Source: Actinomycetes bacterium (GTDB lineage Bacteria; Actinomycetota; Acidimicrobiia; Acidimicrobiales; RAAP-2). From it: 64,000 nucleotides of DNA. The stretch spans positions 17,973-81,972 of the forward strand of contig JAJYVS010000008.1 in NCBI GenBank assembly GCA_021791895.1, in the 5' to 3' direction. The position numbers were made by a program, and so were the translations under genes. The notes below the pieces were generated by a model. The model was not told the origin of the DNA. It made no database searches and saw nothing but the letters and a program-made list of their open reading frames with translations. Position 1 is the first letter of the stretch. Each line of letters starts with the position of its first letter. Shown here one piece after another: positions 1-10,275 of this stretch.

Positions 1-912
1 GGCACAGGAGGCCAGCGGTTCGAAGCCGTGCTCGGTGCCGATGGCGACGGAGAGGCCCCGGTCGAGCACGTCACGCAACAGCGTCACCACGACCAGCTGC
101 TGCTCCAGGATGCTCAGCACCGAGCGGACCGTCTCGACGGCGTCGAACGCCTCGGCCAGGCGGGACGGCCCGCCGAGGTAGACCTGATCGCTCTCCTCGG
201 CCCGGGCGATCTCGTGCAAGGCCCGACCCACCGACGCCAAGAAGTCGGAGCTCGCCCCGGCGGCGTCGGGGACCAGCTCGGCTGCGCCATCGAGGTCGCA
301 GCCCACGAGGCCCTGGATCAGGCGGGTGCTCAGGCGACCGAGCTCCTCCTCGCTCAGCTCCTCGTCGAGCTCGAGGGTCCGCTTCTCGACCGCCCCGTCG
401 GAGAGGACCACGACCAAGAGCACCAATCGGGGCGCCAGGGAGACCAGCTGCACCGAACGGACGGTGGACGACCCGTGCGAGGGACTCACCACCACCGCCG
501 CGTACGGCGTGAGTTCGGAGAGCAGCGTGGAGGCCCGTTCGAGCATCTCCTCCATCTCGCCGTGCACCCGGTCGAAGAACCGCTTCACGCGCTGGCGCTG
601 GGGGGTCCCAAGGACCCCCGCCGGCGCCAGGTGGTCGACGAAGAACCGGTAGCCCTTGTCGGTCGGGATCCGTCCCGCGCTCGTGTGCGGCTGCACCAGG
701 TACCCGTCGCGCTCGAGGGCCACCATGTCGGAGCGGACGGTGGCCGAGGACACGTTGACCCCCGGGGTCCGGGCGACGTACGCCGACCCGACCGGCGTGG
801 CCGTCCCCACGTACTCGGTCACCACCGCCTCGAGGATGGCGGCGCGCCGGAGGTCGAGCTCGCCAGCTGCTGGCCCTCCTGGGGCCTTGGAACCACGGGT
901 CTTGGTCGACAT
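1..912 (-). CDS. hrcA: HrcA heat-shock repressor (3' end outside window)
   Basis: Represses class I heat-shock genes (groES/groEL and often dnaK) by binding CIRCE operators and is released on heat stress. The 304 codons from ATG at 912 to the window edge are open. They are missing from the ORF track because no stop lies inside the window. The N-terminus has the winged-helix signature of HrcA (RRAAILEAVVTEYVGTATPVGS, here ending at residues ~25-47), followed by SSATVRSDM and SAGRIPTDKGYRFFVD, both typical of the family. About 340 residues are usual, so only the C-terminal tail is missing. A degenerate CIRCE sits directly upstream, consistent with autoregulation. lepA ends 81 bases upstream on the same strand. 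The hemW gene often found between lepA and hrcA is absent. Confidence 0.95.
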   Translation of the reverse strand, partial: MSTKTRGSKAPGGPAAGELDLRRAAILEAVVTEYVGTATPVGSAYVARTPGVNVSSATVRSDMVALERDGYLVQPHTSAGRIPTDKGYRFFVDHLAPAGVLGTPQRQRVKRFFDRVHGEMEEMLERASTLLSELTPYAAVVVSPSHGSSTVRSVQLVSLAPRLVLLVVVLSDGAVEKRTLELDEELSEEELGRLSTRLIQGLVGCDLDGAAELVPDAAGASSDFLASVGRALHEIARAEESDQVYLGGPSRLAEAFDAVETVRSVLSILEQQLVVVTLLRDVLDRGLSVAIGTEHGFEPLASCA

Positions 913-917
913 CGGAA

Positions 918-944
918 CTGGCACTTGATTCTACCGACTGCCAG
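918..944. promoter_or_regulatory. Degenerate CIRCE operator overlapping the hrcA -10 box
   Basis: CTGGCACTT-N9-GACTGCCAG matches the CIRCE consensus TTAGCACTC-N9-GAGTGCTAA at 6 of 9 positions in each arm, with exactly the canonical 9-base spacer. A perfect 8-base inverted repeat (AACTGGCA/TGCCAGTT, 916-946) overlaps it. The spacer holds TAGAAT on the minus strand (933-928), a good -10 box 15 bases before the hrcA ATG, so bound HrcA would occlude its own promoter. Confidence 0.75.
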
Positions 945-992
945 TTTCCCTCGACGGTGCGCTCGGTCCCGGCCCCAAAAGCCCCTCCACGC

Positions 993-2804
<1,812 letters not shown>

Positions 2805-3255
2805 GATGCCCCAATGGTATCGAGGCGGTGCCGCCGACCAGGTCGTCGAGCAGGGTGACCGGCCCGCCCGGCCCCGATCCCTGGGGGCCGGCATCGAGAT
2901 CGGCCCCCGGCTAGCGGATCGGTCGAAAGCGCCCGGCCTCGGATGGCCAGCCGAGCGCCCGACCAAGCCAGGGCCCAACGTCCCCTCCGGCTGTGACCCG
3001 CCATGACGGTTCCCAGCACTCGACGCGTGAACCTGGTCCGGACCGTCGGGCACCTGGGGCCGCCACCCGCAGGAGCGTGCCGGCTTTTGGGACCAACGTC
3101 TCTGGAACAGGGCGTTCTCGCTCTACAGGCTCAATGGCAGAAGCGAGGTGTGGCGATGGTCGAGCCCTCCCGATCCCCCGGCGTGCGCTCCTTCGGCCGC
3201 TTCTTGGACCCGAGCCGCCGGGTCAACGCCCAGCTCCGGCAGAAGGAGGAGCGTC
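2805..3255. other. Intergenic region between divergent lepA and the FAAL gene
   Basis: Holds the divergent start regions of lepA and the ACP-FAAL gene. No family-like protein is readable. The only candidate is a 59-residue, Arg-rich plus-strand ORF (ATG 3156, stop 3335) with a GAGGTG seven bases before its ATG. It overlaps the start of the downstream gene by 80 bases and is not called as a gene. No terminator or tRNA was seen. Confidence 0.5.
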
Positions 3256-6066
3256 GTGAGGTCTCAAGGCCCCAGTCGACCGACCGGCCCGCGAGGGCGA
3301 GGCACCGAAGACGAGCGGGCCCGCCGCGTCCTTGATCTGGTCGACGAACTCGTCAACGAGCTCCACCCGCACCATGCCCCAGCTGCCACCCTCGACAGCG
3401 ACCTCGAACACGACCTCGGACTGGACAGCCTGGCCGTCGCCGAACTCCTGGTGCGGCTCGAGAACGACTTCTCGGTGAGCCTCCCGGACCACACGCTGCA
3501 GCATGCGACCACCGCGCGCGACCTGGCTCAGGCGATCGGGCCGGCCGCCCGACTCTCGGCCAAACCGAGGCCGGCCCACGCGATCGAGGCGACGCCAACG
3601 CGCCAACCGCGCGGCATGAAAACGCTGGTCGAGAGCCTGGCTTGGCATGCCGAGACACACCCTGGCCGCCTCCACGTACGGGTTCTCGCCGAGGACAACG
3701 TCGCCACCGAGCTGACCTACGCAGAACTCACCCGGGCCGCTCGGGCCACCGGCGCCGGCCTGGCGGAGCTCGGCGTCGCCCCAGGCGACTCGGTCGCCGT
3801 CATGCTCCCGACCGGTCGAGACTACTTCGTTACCTTCCTCGGCATCCTTCTCGCCGGGGCTGTCGCCGTGCCCCTGTACCCGCCGTCTCGCCCCGCCCAA
3901 CTGGAGGAGCACCTGCGACGGCAGACCGGCATCTTGCGAAACGCCCGAGCGACGCTTCTCGTCAGCCCGCCAGAGGCGAGACCGCTGACCCGACTGGTGC
4001 GTTCCAGCGTCGAGACGCTCCGGGAGCTGCGAAGCCCGAGCGAGCTGTCGACCTCGGCCTCTTCGTCACTCCCGGTGGCTCAGCCCGACGACATCGCCCT
4101 CTTGCAGTACACCTCGGGGAGCACCGGCAACCCCAAGGGGGTAGTGCTGAGTCATCGCCATCTCCTCACGAACATCGAGGCGATGGCCCGGGCGGCTCGG
4201 GCCGAGCCCGAGGACATCTTCGTGAGCTGGCTCCCCCTCTACCACGACCTCGGGTTGATCGGCGCCTGGCTGGGTTCCCTGCACCTCGGGATGCCGCTCG
4301 TGGCCATGTCGCCGGCCATGTTCCTCATGCGCCCAGTGCGCTGGCTCCAAGCCATCTCCGAACACCGTGGGACCCTGTCAGCTGCGCCAAACTTCGCCTT
4401 CGAGCTCTGCCTGCGCCGAGTGCAGGACGAGGAGCTGGCTGCACTCGACCTCTCGAGGTGGCGCATCGCTTTCAACGGCGCCGAGGCGGTGAACCCGTCG
4501 ACGTTGCGACGGTTCACCAGGCGCTTCGAGCCCTGCGGCCTGCGGGCCGAAACCCTGCTACCCGTCTACGGCCTGGCCGAAGCAGCAGTCGGTCTGTGCT
4601 TCTCACCACCCGGACGGCCATTCGTCGTCGACCGAATCGAGAGGGCCGAATTCCTTGACTCCGGACGTGCGAGACCGGCTCAGCCTGAGGATCCCGAGGC
4701 CGTCGAGTTCGCTTCGTGCGGCCTGCCCCTCCCCGGCTACGAGGTGCGCGTGGTCGACGACACCGACCACGAGCAACCGGACCGGACCGAGGGGCACATC
4801 CAGTTTCAAGGGCCCTCGGTCACGAGCGGGTACTTCCGCAACCCCGAAGCCACCCACGAGCTTTTCCACGGTGATTGGCTCGACACCGGCGACCTGGGTT
4901 ATGTGGCCGACGGCGAGCTCTACGTCACCGGGCGAGAGAAAGACCTCATCGTCCGGGCCGGGCGTAACCTGCACCCCGACGAGCTCGAAGCGGCGGTCGG
5001 GCAACTGCCTGGGGTGCGCAAGGGGTGCGTCGCGGTCTTCGGTGTGCCCGACGAGGCAACCGGCACCGAACGGCTGGTCGTGGTGGCCGAGACCCATGAG
5101 ACCGAGCCCGGGGTCCTGGCCGACCTCCGCAACCGAGTGATTGCAACCACCGTTGAGCTGCTCGCGACGCCACCAGACGAGGTCGTGTTCGCGGCGCCCG
5201 GGACCGTTCCGAAAACCTCCAGCGGCAAGATCCGTCGGGCCGAGGCCCGGTCTCGCTTCGAGCACAGCCGCCTACGGCCAGAGCGTCGGAGCATCTCCCG
5301 ACAGCTGTCGCGCTTCGTGTTCTTCGGCCTTCCGGCCCGGTGGGTCCGGTTCCGTCATGCGATGGGCGACGACGCTCACGCCCTGGTCGGTTGGGCGATC
5401 CTCGTCGGCATCGGCATCCCGCTCGGTCTCCTGCTCATGGTGCCGGGTCGGCGCCTGCGCTGGCGACTGGTCAAAGCGGCGGTTCGCTGCGCTCTCGTGC
5501 TCTCGCGAACGCCGGTCAGGGTCCACGGCGCGGACCGCCTTCCCCAAGGTCCGGCGATCATCGTGGCCAATCACGCCAGCTGGGCCGATGGGATCGCCCT
5601 CATCGCCGCCCTGCCCGAGCCACTGCGATTCGTCGCCGGGGAGGTCTTCGCTCGTCAGCGCGTCGTCGGGTTCATGCTCGGGCGCATCGGCACGGCCTTC
5701 ATCCAACGCTGGGACCGGGAGCAGAGCGTCGCCGACGCCAACCGCCTGGCCGAACTGGCCAAGGATAGCGAGCACCTCGTCGTCTTCGCCGAGGGCGGCC
5801 TCGCCAGCCTTCCGGGCCTCCGGCCCTTCCACCTCGGAGCGTTCGTGGCGGCCGCCACCGCGCAGGTGCCGGTCGTTCCCATCGCCATCCGAGGCACCCG
5901 TCGGATCGTCCGACCGGGCCACGTCCGCCTCCAGCGCGGCGTCGTTGACGTCGTCGTGACCGAGCCGCGGTGGCCGCGAGGCAGCGACTGGCACGCGGCG
6001 GTCGAGCTCAAAGACGCCGCCCGGGCCGAGATCCGCCGGCATTGCGGCGAGCCTGACCTCGAATGA
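3256..6066 (+). CDS. Three-domain ACP / fatty-acyl-AMP ligase / PlsC acyltransferase
   Basis: Probably activates a fatty acid as acyl-AMP, loads it on its own carrier domain and transfers it to a lipid acceptor at the membrane. Start: GTG at 3256 has a near-perfect AAGGAGGA five bases upstream, and the ORF-track extension to 3148 lacks family features. Domains (936 residues): carrier protein ~18-90 with phosphopantetheine site DLGLDSL (Ser57); FAAL adenylation domain ~121-665 with YTSGSTGNPKG, PLYHDLGLIG, FNGAEAV, VYGLAEAA and GREKDLIVRAGRN; a transmembrane stretch ~708-731; and a PlsC/LPLAT domain ~745-936 with NHASWAD (HX4D) and FAEGG. FAAL proteins usually release acyl-AMP to a separate carrier, so this fusion is self-contained. 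The downstream MFS gene overlaps by ATGA and is probably co-translated. Lipid product unknown. Confidence 0.9.
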   Translation: MRSQGPSRPTGPRGRGTEDERARRVLDLVDELVNELHPHHAPAATLDSDLEHDLGLDSLAVAELLVRLENDFSVSLPDHTLQHATTARDLAQAIGPAARLSAKPRPAHAIEATPTRQPRGMKTLVESLAWHAETHPGRLHVRVLAEDNVATELTYAELTRAARATGAGLAELGVAPGDSVAVMLPTGRDYFVTFLGILLAGAVAVPLYPPSRPAQLEEHLRRQTGILRNARATLLVSPPEARPLTRLVRSSVETLRELRSPSELSTSASSSLPVAQPDDIALLQYTSGSTGNPKGVVLSHRHLLTNIEAMARAARAEPEDIFVSWLPLYHDLGLIGAWLGSLHLGMPLVAMSPAMFLMRPVRWLQAISEHRGTLSAAPNFAFELCLRRVQDEELAALDLSRWRIAFNGAEAVNPSTLRRFTRRFEPCGLRAETLLPVYGLAEAAVGLCFSPPGRPFVVDRIERAEFLDSGRARPAQPEDPEAVEFASCGLPLPGYEVRVVDDTDHEQPDRTEGHIQFQGPSVTSGYFRNPEATHELFHGDWLDTGDLGYVADGELYVTGREKDLIVRAGRNLHPDELEAAVGQLPGVRKGCVAVFGVPDEATGTERLVVVAETHETEPGVLADLRNRVIATTVELLATPPDEVVFAAPGTVPKTSSGKIRRAEARSRFEHSRLRPERRSISRQLSRFVFFGLPARWVRFRHAMGDDAHALVGWAILVGIGIPLGLLLMVPGRRLRWRLVKAAVRCALVLSRTPVRVHGADRLPQGPAIIVANHASWADGIALIAALPEPLRFVAGEVFARQRVVGFMLGRIGTAFIQRWDREQSVADANRLAELAKDSEHLVVFAEGGLASLPGLRPFHLGAFVAAATAQVPVVPIAIRGTRRIVRPGHVRLQRGVVDVVVTEPRWPRGSDWHAAVELKDAARAEIRRHCGEPDLE

Positions 6067-7349
6067 CGGCGACATCGCGTGGTCCCGCCTCGCTCCAGTC
6101 GCCCGCACCGGAGTACCTGCGGCTTCTCATGACCCTGTTGCTCCCGGCGGCCCTGTTCAACGCGTACGACGGCGAGCTGCGAGCGGTGCTGCTCACCCAA
6201 TTGAAGGAGAGCTTCCACGTCGGCACCGCGGCGATCGGCGTCGCCAACATTCCCATCGGGTCGGGGCAGTTCATCGCCTTTTTCGTGGTGCTCCTCGCCG
6301 ACCGGATCGGTCGGCGGCCCATCCTGTTGTGGTCCATCCTCGGCTACACCGTGTTCACCACGCTCAGCGCGGCGGCATGGGACCTGTGGTCCTTCGCCGC
6401 CTTCCAATCGGTGGCTCAGGTGTTCATCGGCGCGGAGTTCGGGGTGGCCGTCACGCTGCTCGCCGAAGAGGTGCCGGCGGAGCGCAGAGGCCATTACCTT
6501 TCGCTGCTGCTCCTCGTCAGCCCACTCGGCGCGGTTTTGGGCGGGCTCCTCGTAGCCGTCGGGTTCCTCCACAACCCCATCGGGTGGCGCGCCTTCTTCC
6601 TCATCGCCACCGTCCCCCTGCTCGTCGCATCGGTGGCCCGACGTCGCCTACGCGAGAGCCACGCGTTCGAGGTCGCCAAGGTCGAACCCAGCCCTCCCCG
6701 TCGCTCCGCGGGCCGAGCGCTCATCGACGCCACCTTCATCTGGCAGACGCAATCGCGCGCCCGCGCCTTCGCGGTCGGTTGGGTCGCCCTCCTCCAGGGA
6801 TTGGCGTCGGCGTCGGCGATCGGCTGGTGGACCTACTACGCCGAGCACGAGCGGCACATCAGTACGGGGACGGCAGGAGCCCTTTTCGCTGTCGCGGCCC
6901 TGGTCAGCGCGGGCGGCTACCTCTCGTGTGGATGGATGATGGACCGGATCGGACGCAAGCCGACGGCGGCGGTTTACATCGGCGGCGCCGTCGCCTGTGC
7001 GCTCATCACCTTCGAGCAGTCGAGCCCTTTGACCATGGCGCCGTTCCTCGTCGGCACAGCCTTCTTCGGGATCGGTGTCGCCCCGGTACTGTCGGGCTTC
7101 GCCAGCGAGCTGTTCCCCACAACGGTGCGGGCACAGGCCTCGGCGTGGATCCGCAACGGCTTCGGAAACGCCGGCTCGGTGATCGGACCAGCCATCGTCG
7201 GCGTGCTCGGGGCCAGCGGCGGCCCGCTCCACTCCATTGGGAGCGCGGTGAGCGTGCTCGCGCTCGTCTACCTCGCCGCGATACCGATCATCTGGTGGGC
7301 CATTCCCGAGACCAAGGACGTCCGCCTCGACGTGCCTGAGCCGGGTTAG
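6063..7349 (+). CDS. Major facilitator superfamily transporter
   Basis: A 428-residue polytopic membrane protein with about 12 hydrophobic segments. The conserved MFS loop 2-3 motif appears as LLADRIGRRP and again in the second half as WMMDRIGRKP. It resembles the sugar/metabolite transporter branch. The ATG overlaps the stop of the ACP-FAAL-acyltransferase gene (ATGA), which predicts translational coupling. A role in exporting or importing a lipid or precursor linked to that enzyme is inference from position only; the substrate cannot be read from the sequence. Confidence 0.85.
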   Translation: MTATSRGPASLQSPAPEYLRLLMTLLLPAALFNAYDGELRAVLLTQLKESFHVGTAAIGVANIPIGSGQFIAFFVVLLADRIGRRPILLWSILGYTVFTTLSAAAWDLWSFAAFQSVAQVFIGAEFGVAVTLLAEEVPAERRGHYLSLLLLVSPLGAVLGGLLVAVGFLHNPIGWRAFFLIATVPLLVASVARRRLRESHAFEVAKVEPSPPRRSAGRALIDATFIWQTQSRARAFAVGWVALLQGLASASAIGWWTYYAEHERHISTGTAGALFAVAALVSAGGYLSCGWMMDRIGRKPTAAVYIGGAVACALITFEQSSPLTMAPFLVGTAFFGIGVAPVLSGFASELFPTTVRAQASAWIRNGFGNAGSVIGPAIVGVLGASGGPLHSIGSAVSVLALVYLAAIPIIWWAIPETKDVRLDVPEPG

Positions 7350-7359
7350 TTGGACCTGC

Positions 7360-7751
7360 TCAGTCCGAACTGCTCGGCGACCCAAAACGAATGACGTTGC
7401 CGTCGGGGTCGACGTTCGAGCCCTCGCGCAGACCGTAGGGGGGTGGGGGGTGTCTGCGAGCGGATGGGTGATGCCGACCCCCGCCCGCTGCCACTCACCC
7501 GCCAGAGCCTCGACGTCGAGGTACGCGAGTCGGGGAGAAGGGTGGATGGGCGTGATCCCATGGCCGTGGTTGGAGTCGTCGTGCTCGTGCTCGTGCTCGT
7601 GGTGCAACGACAGGTGGACCCAACGGCGAACCCGAAGAAGTCTCTCGACTCCTAAGCGCGCGGCGTGAAGCCCAACAACCGGTAGTGCTCGATGGCGGCG
7701 CGCAGGTCCCGGACAGGAAAGATCGGGGCGAACCTGTCGAGCCTGGTGACC
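7360..7751 (-). pseudogene. Frameshifted VOC-family (glyoxalase / bleomycin-resistance-like) gene
   Basis: Three reading frames together rebuild one VOC protein. N-terminus from 7751: RFAPIFPVRDLRAAIEHYRLLGF, ending in TAG. Middle: WVHLSLHHEHEHEHD then SPRLAYLDVEALAGEWQRAG. C-terminus: YGLREGSNVDPDGNVIRFGS, ending at TGA 7360. Frame breaks lie near 7650 and at the G-run near 7437-7450. The His-Glu run comes from a CGTGCT-type repeat at ~7580-7600. The C-terminal motif is that of Ble/VOC proteins that bind a ligand or metal as dimers. Intact function is unlikely unless the frameshifts are sequencing errors. Confidence 0.75.
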
Positions 7752-7900
7752 ATGGTTCCGTGGTGCAGCGGGGGATCGAGTGCTGCCGGACGCCACAGCA
7801 GGGGATCTGGTCGGTCAACGTTCCCGAAGGGTCCGATCAGCGTCGTGGCGGCTGGGTCGGATCGGTAGAGTCGGTGGCCACCAGCGAACGAGGAGCCGAG

Positions 7901-9136
7901 ATGAGCACCACCGCGCTCGGGGCCGAGGCGGTCCGTACCGAGGTCCGCTCGTGGTTGGCCGAGCACTGGGACCCGAAACGAGACGCTCGGGAGTGGCGGG
8001 GCCTCGTCGTCGACGCCGGTTGGGCCTACCCCAGCTGGCCGGCCGGCTGGTACGGGCGCGGCCTGGACAAGGACGGTTCGGCGGTCGTGGCCGCCGAGTT
8101 CGCCGCGCTCCAGGCGCCCTTCGGGGCCCTCGACGTCGTGCCCGGCGCCGGCCAAATCGAGCTGCAGATCGGGGCGAACGTGCTCATCGTGCACGGGAGC
8201 GACCGGCTCAAAAGGGAGCTGCTCCGCCCGATCCTCATGGGCGACGAGCGGGCCTGCCTCCTCTATTCGGAGCCCGGAGCGGGCTCGGACCTGGCCTCGA
8301 TTCAGACCCGGGCCGAGCGCGACGGTGACGAGTGGGTGGTGAACGGCCAGAAGGTCTGGACCACGGTGGCCCAGCACGCCGACTTCGGCCTCTTGATCGC
8401 CAGGACCGACTGGGACCAGCCCAAGCACCAAGGCATCAGCTACTTCATCTTGCCGATGCACCAGCCCGGCGTGGAGGTCCGACCCCTCAAGCAGATGACC
8501 GGTGATTCCCAGTTCAACGAGGTGTTCCTGACCGACGCCAGGATGCCCGTGCACCACGTGGTCGGCGACGTGAACGACGGCTGGCGGGTGCTGCGCACCG
8601 CGCTCGGCTTCGAGCGCCTGGTCATGGGGTCCACCGGCACCCGTAGCCGGGACGAGCGCCGCCTCCCGGTCGGGGGGTCGATCGACCTGTTCGAGTTGGC
8701 CGAGCGGGTGGGCAAGGTCCACGACCCGCTCCTGCGTCAGGCCATGGTCGAGCTCTTCATCCTGCGGACGGTCATCGGCTGGAACGCCCGTCGGGCGGCC
8801 GAGATCACGAGACAGGGCGGCTTCTCCCCCGCCGCCTCGCTCGGGAAGCTGGCCATGTCACGGTTGCTCCACGACTCCGCCGGGGTGGCCGACCGGCTGC
8901 TCGGGATGACGGGCACCCTCTACGGCGAACACGTTCCCGACGCCCACGCGGCCAACTACTCCTTGATGATGGCGTTCATGAACTCGATCGGCGGCGGCTC
9001 GGACCAGATCCAGCGCAACATCATCGCCGAGCGCATCCTCGGGCTCCCGAAGGACATCTCGACCGACCACGATCTGCCGTTCCGTGACGTCCCCAAGGCC
9101 GCGGGAGTTCGACCGCTGGGGACGCCGGCCGGCTAG
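7901..9136 (+). CDS. Acyl-CoA dehydrogenase family protein
   Basis: FAD enzyme that introduces an alpha-beta double bond in an acyl-CoA thioester and passes electrons to ETF. ATG 7901 is preceded by AGGAG at five bases; the ORF-track extension to 7685 is not family-like. The 411 residues show the ACAD order: N-terminal helical domain, then YSEPGAGSDLAS and NGQKVWTT of the FAD-binding beta domain, then QMTGDSQFNEVFLTDARMP, then a C-terminal helical domain with FMNSIGGGSDQIQRNIIAERILGLP. The sequence resembles actinobacterial ACADs of lipid, sterol or CoA-ester catabolism. The substrate cannot be assigned. A TAGAGT box at ~7866 could be its -10. Confidence 0.93.
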   Translation: MSTTALGAEAVRTEVRSWLAEHWDPKRDAREWRGLVVDAGWAYPSWPAGWYGRGLDKDGSAVVAAEFAALQAPFGALDVVPGAGQIELQIGANVLIVHGSDRLKRELLRPILMGDERACLLYSEPGAGSDLASIQTRAERDGDEWVVNGQKVWTTVAQHADFGLLIARTDWDQPKHQGISYFILPMHQPGVEVRPLKQMTGDSQFNEVFLTDARMPVHHVVGDVNDGWRVLRTALGFERLVMGSTGTRSRDERRLPVGGSIDLFELAERVGKVHDPLLRQAMVELFILRTVIGWNARRAAEITRQGGFSPAASLGKLAMSRLLHDSAGVADRLLGMTGTLYGEHVPDAHAANYSLMMAFMNSIGGGSDQIQRNIIAERILGLPKDISTDHDLPFRDVPKAAGVRPLGTPAG

Positions 9137-9163
9137 CTCCGCGCCCTCACCAGCCGACGCGGG

Positions 9164-9424
9164 TCACGACGTCGGCGCCGGGAGAAAGTCGACGATCACG
9201 CACGGCTGCTCACCGATCACCCAGGCGTCGTGCCCCGGTGACACCTCGTGGGCATCGCCGGGCCCGAGATCCATCTCGGTCCCGTCCTCCATCCGCACGT
9301 GCAGCTGGCCGGAGATGACGAAGGCGATGTGACGGCCTTGGCAGAAGTCGGTCCCGGCCTGAGGTCCGACGTCCGTCGTCCACCTAAAGCCCGGCGCGAA
9401 ACGAGCCCAGCCGATGGTCGCCCC
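9164..9424 (-). pseudogene. Cupin-domain gene fragment
   Basis: About 85 codons encode the C-terminal part of a small single-domain cupin. Readable segments are TIGWARFAPGFRW, GRHIAFVISGQLHVRMEDG and LGPGDAHEVSPGHDAWV, then a CVIVDF end. No start codon or N-terminal third is present, and the frame runs upstream into the ATPase remnant, so this is a truncated gene or the tail of a chimeric ORF. Intact homologues are ~120-residue metal-binding beta-barrels of unknown role. Confidence 0.65.
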
Positions 9425-9915
9425 GGGCGGTTGCCGGCCAGAAGGTCGAGGACGCCGAGGGTGTCGGGGTCGGCCCAGTGGAGATCCTCCAAAACAAGCA
9501 GGGGCCCCCTTCGCCCGGCCGAGTGCCCCGAGGGCCCGGAGCACCGCCGCTGCGCGGGCCGCGACGCTGTGGACGGCGGCAGGGACATCGGTGAGACCGG
9601 GCACGATGGCACCGAGCGCGGGGAGCCACGGTGCGAGCTCGCGGTCGGCCGGCAGGGCCCGCTGGTGAGCGCCTGGAGCATCGCCTCGGTCAGCGCCCCG
9701 TAGGCGCTCGTCCGGCCATCGGGGCCGGCGCGACCGACAACGACGAGGAAGCCCCGCTCGGCGAGCCCACGGGCCAGCCGGGACTTGCCGATTCCGGCCT
9801 CACCGGTCAAGACGACGACCCGGCCCCGACCCGCGGCCGCCTCCGCCAGGGCGAGGTCCAGCTCGTCGAGCTCGGTCTCCGGGCCGAAAACGACCGGGCA
9901 CCGCAGGTCGGGCAC
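9425..9915 (-). pseudogene. Remnant of AAA (AAA_16) ATPase regulator
   Basis: From GTG 9915 the frame encodes [15 protein letters not shown], then a Walker A ([16 protein letters not shown]). It shifts frame for [20 protein letters not shown] and shifts back for Walker B (PLLVLEDLHWADPDTLGVLD). It then stops matching and joins the cupin fragment. These are the first ~160 residues of the large ATPase/LuxR or cyclase-linked regulators common in Actinobacteria, usually ~900-1,100 residues long. The NB-ARC remainder, TPR region and DNA-binding domain are absent. Confidence 0.7.
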
Positions 9916-9996
9916 CGGGCCAGTCTGCCGCTGGTAGGCTCGGCGTCCGCTTCGGAACGACCGAGGCTCCATCTCCTTCGACCCGGGATCCGTCAC

Positions 9997-10269
9997 GTGG
10001 CCAACATCAAGAGCCAGATCAAGCGCAATCGTCAGAACGAGAAGCGCCGCCTGCGGAACAAGGCCGTGCGCTCGGAGCTGCGCACACGGACCAAGACGGC
10101 GATCGCCGCGACGGCGGAGGGGTCCGAAGGCGCCGTCGAGGCACTGCGGCTCGCGATGAAGCGGATCGACAAAGCAGCCAGCCACGGGGTGATCCACAAG
10201 AACCAGGCGGCCAATCGCAAGTCACGGCTCATGCGCCAGATCGCCGCGCTCAGCAGCGAGGCCGAGTAA
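9997..10269 (+). CDS. rpsT: 30S ribosomal protein S20
   Basis: Primary 16S rRNA-binding protein of the small subunit. GTG at 9997 gives the 90-residue Lys/Arg-rich helical S20, beginning [19 protein letters not shown] and carrying [15 protein letters not shown] near the end. The ORF-track extension to 9631 belongs to no family. A TAGGCT box at 9935-9940 could be its -10, leaving a leader of ~50 bases with no clear Shine-Dalgarno. It converges on holA with only six bases between stops. Confidence 0.97.
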   Translation: MANIKSQIKRNRQNEKRRLRNKAVRSELRTRTKTAIAATAEGSEGAVEALRLAMKRIDKAASHGVIHKNQAANRKSRLMRQIAALSSEAE

Positions 10270-10275
10270 GCGAAC

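Noticed and set aside
2805-3053. N-terminal extension of lepA
   Set aside because: Low-complexity Arg/Pro sequence without LepA homology; the GTG at 2804 fits family length.
7570-7605. Short CGTGCT-type tandem repeat
   Set aside because: Encodes the His-Glu run of the VOC remnant; not an independent repeat element or CRISPR.
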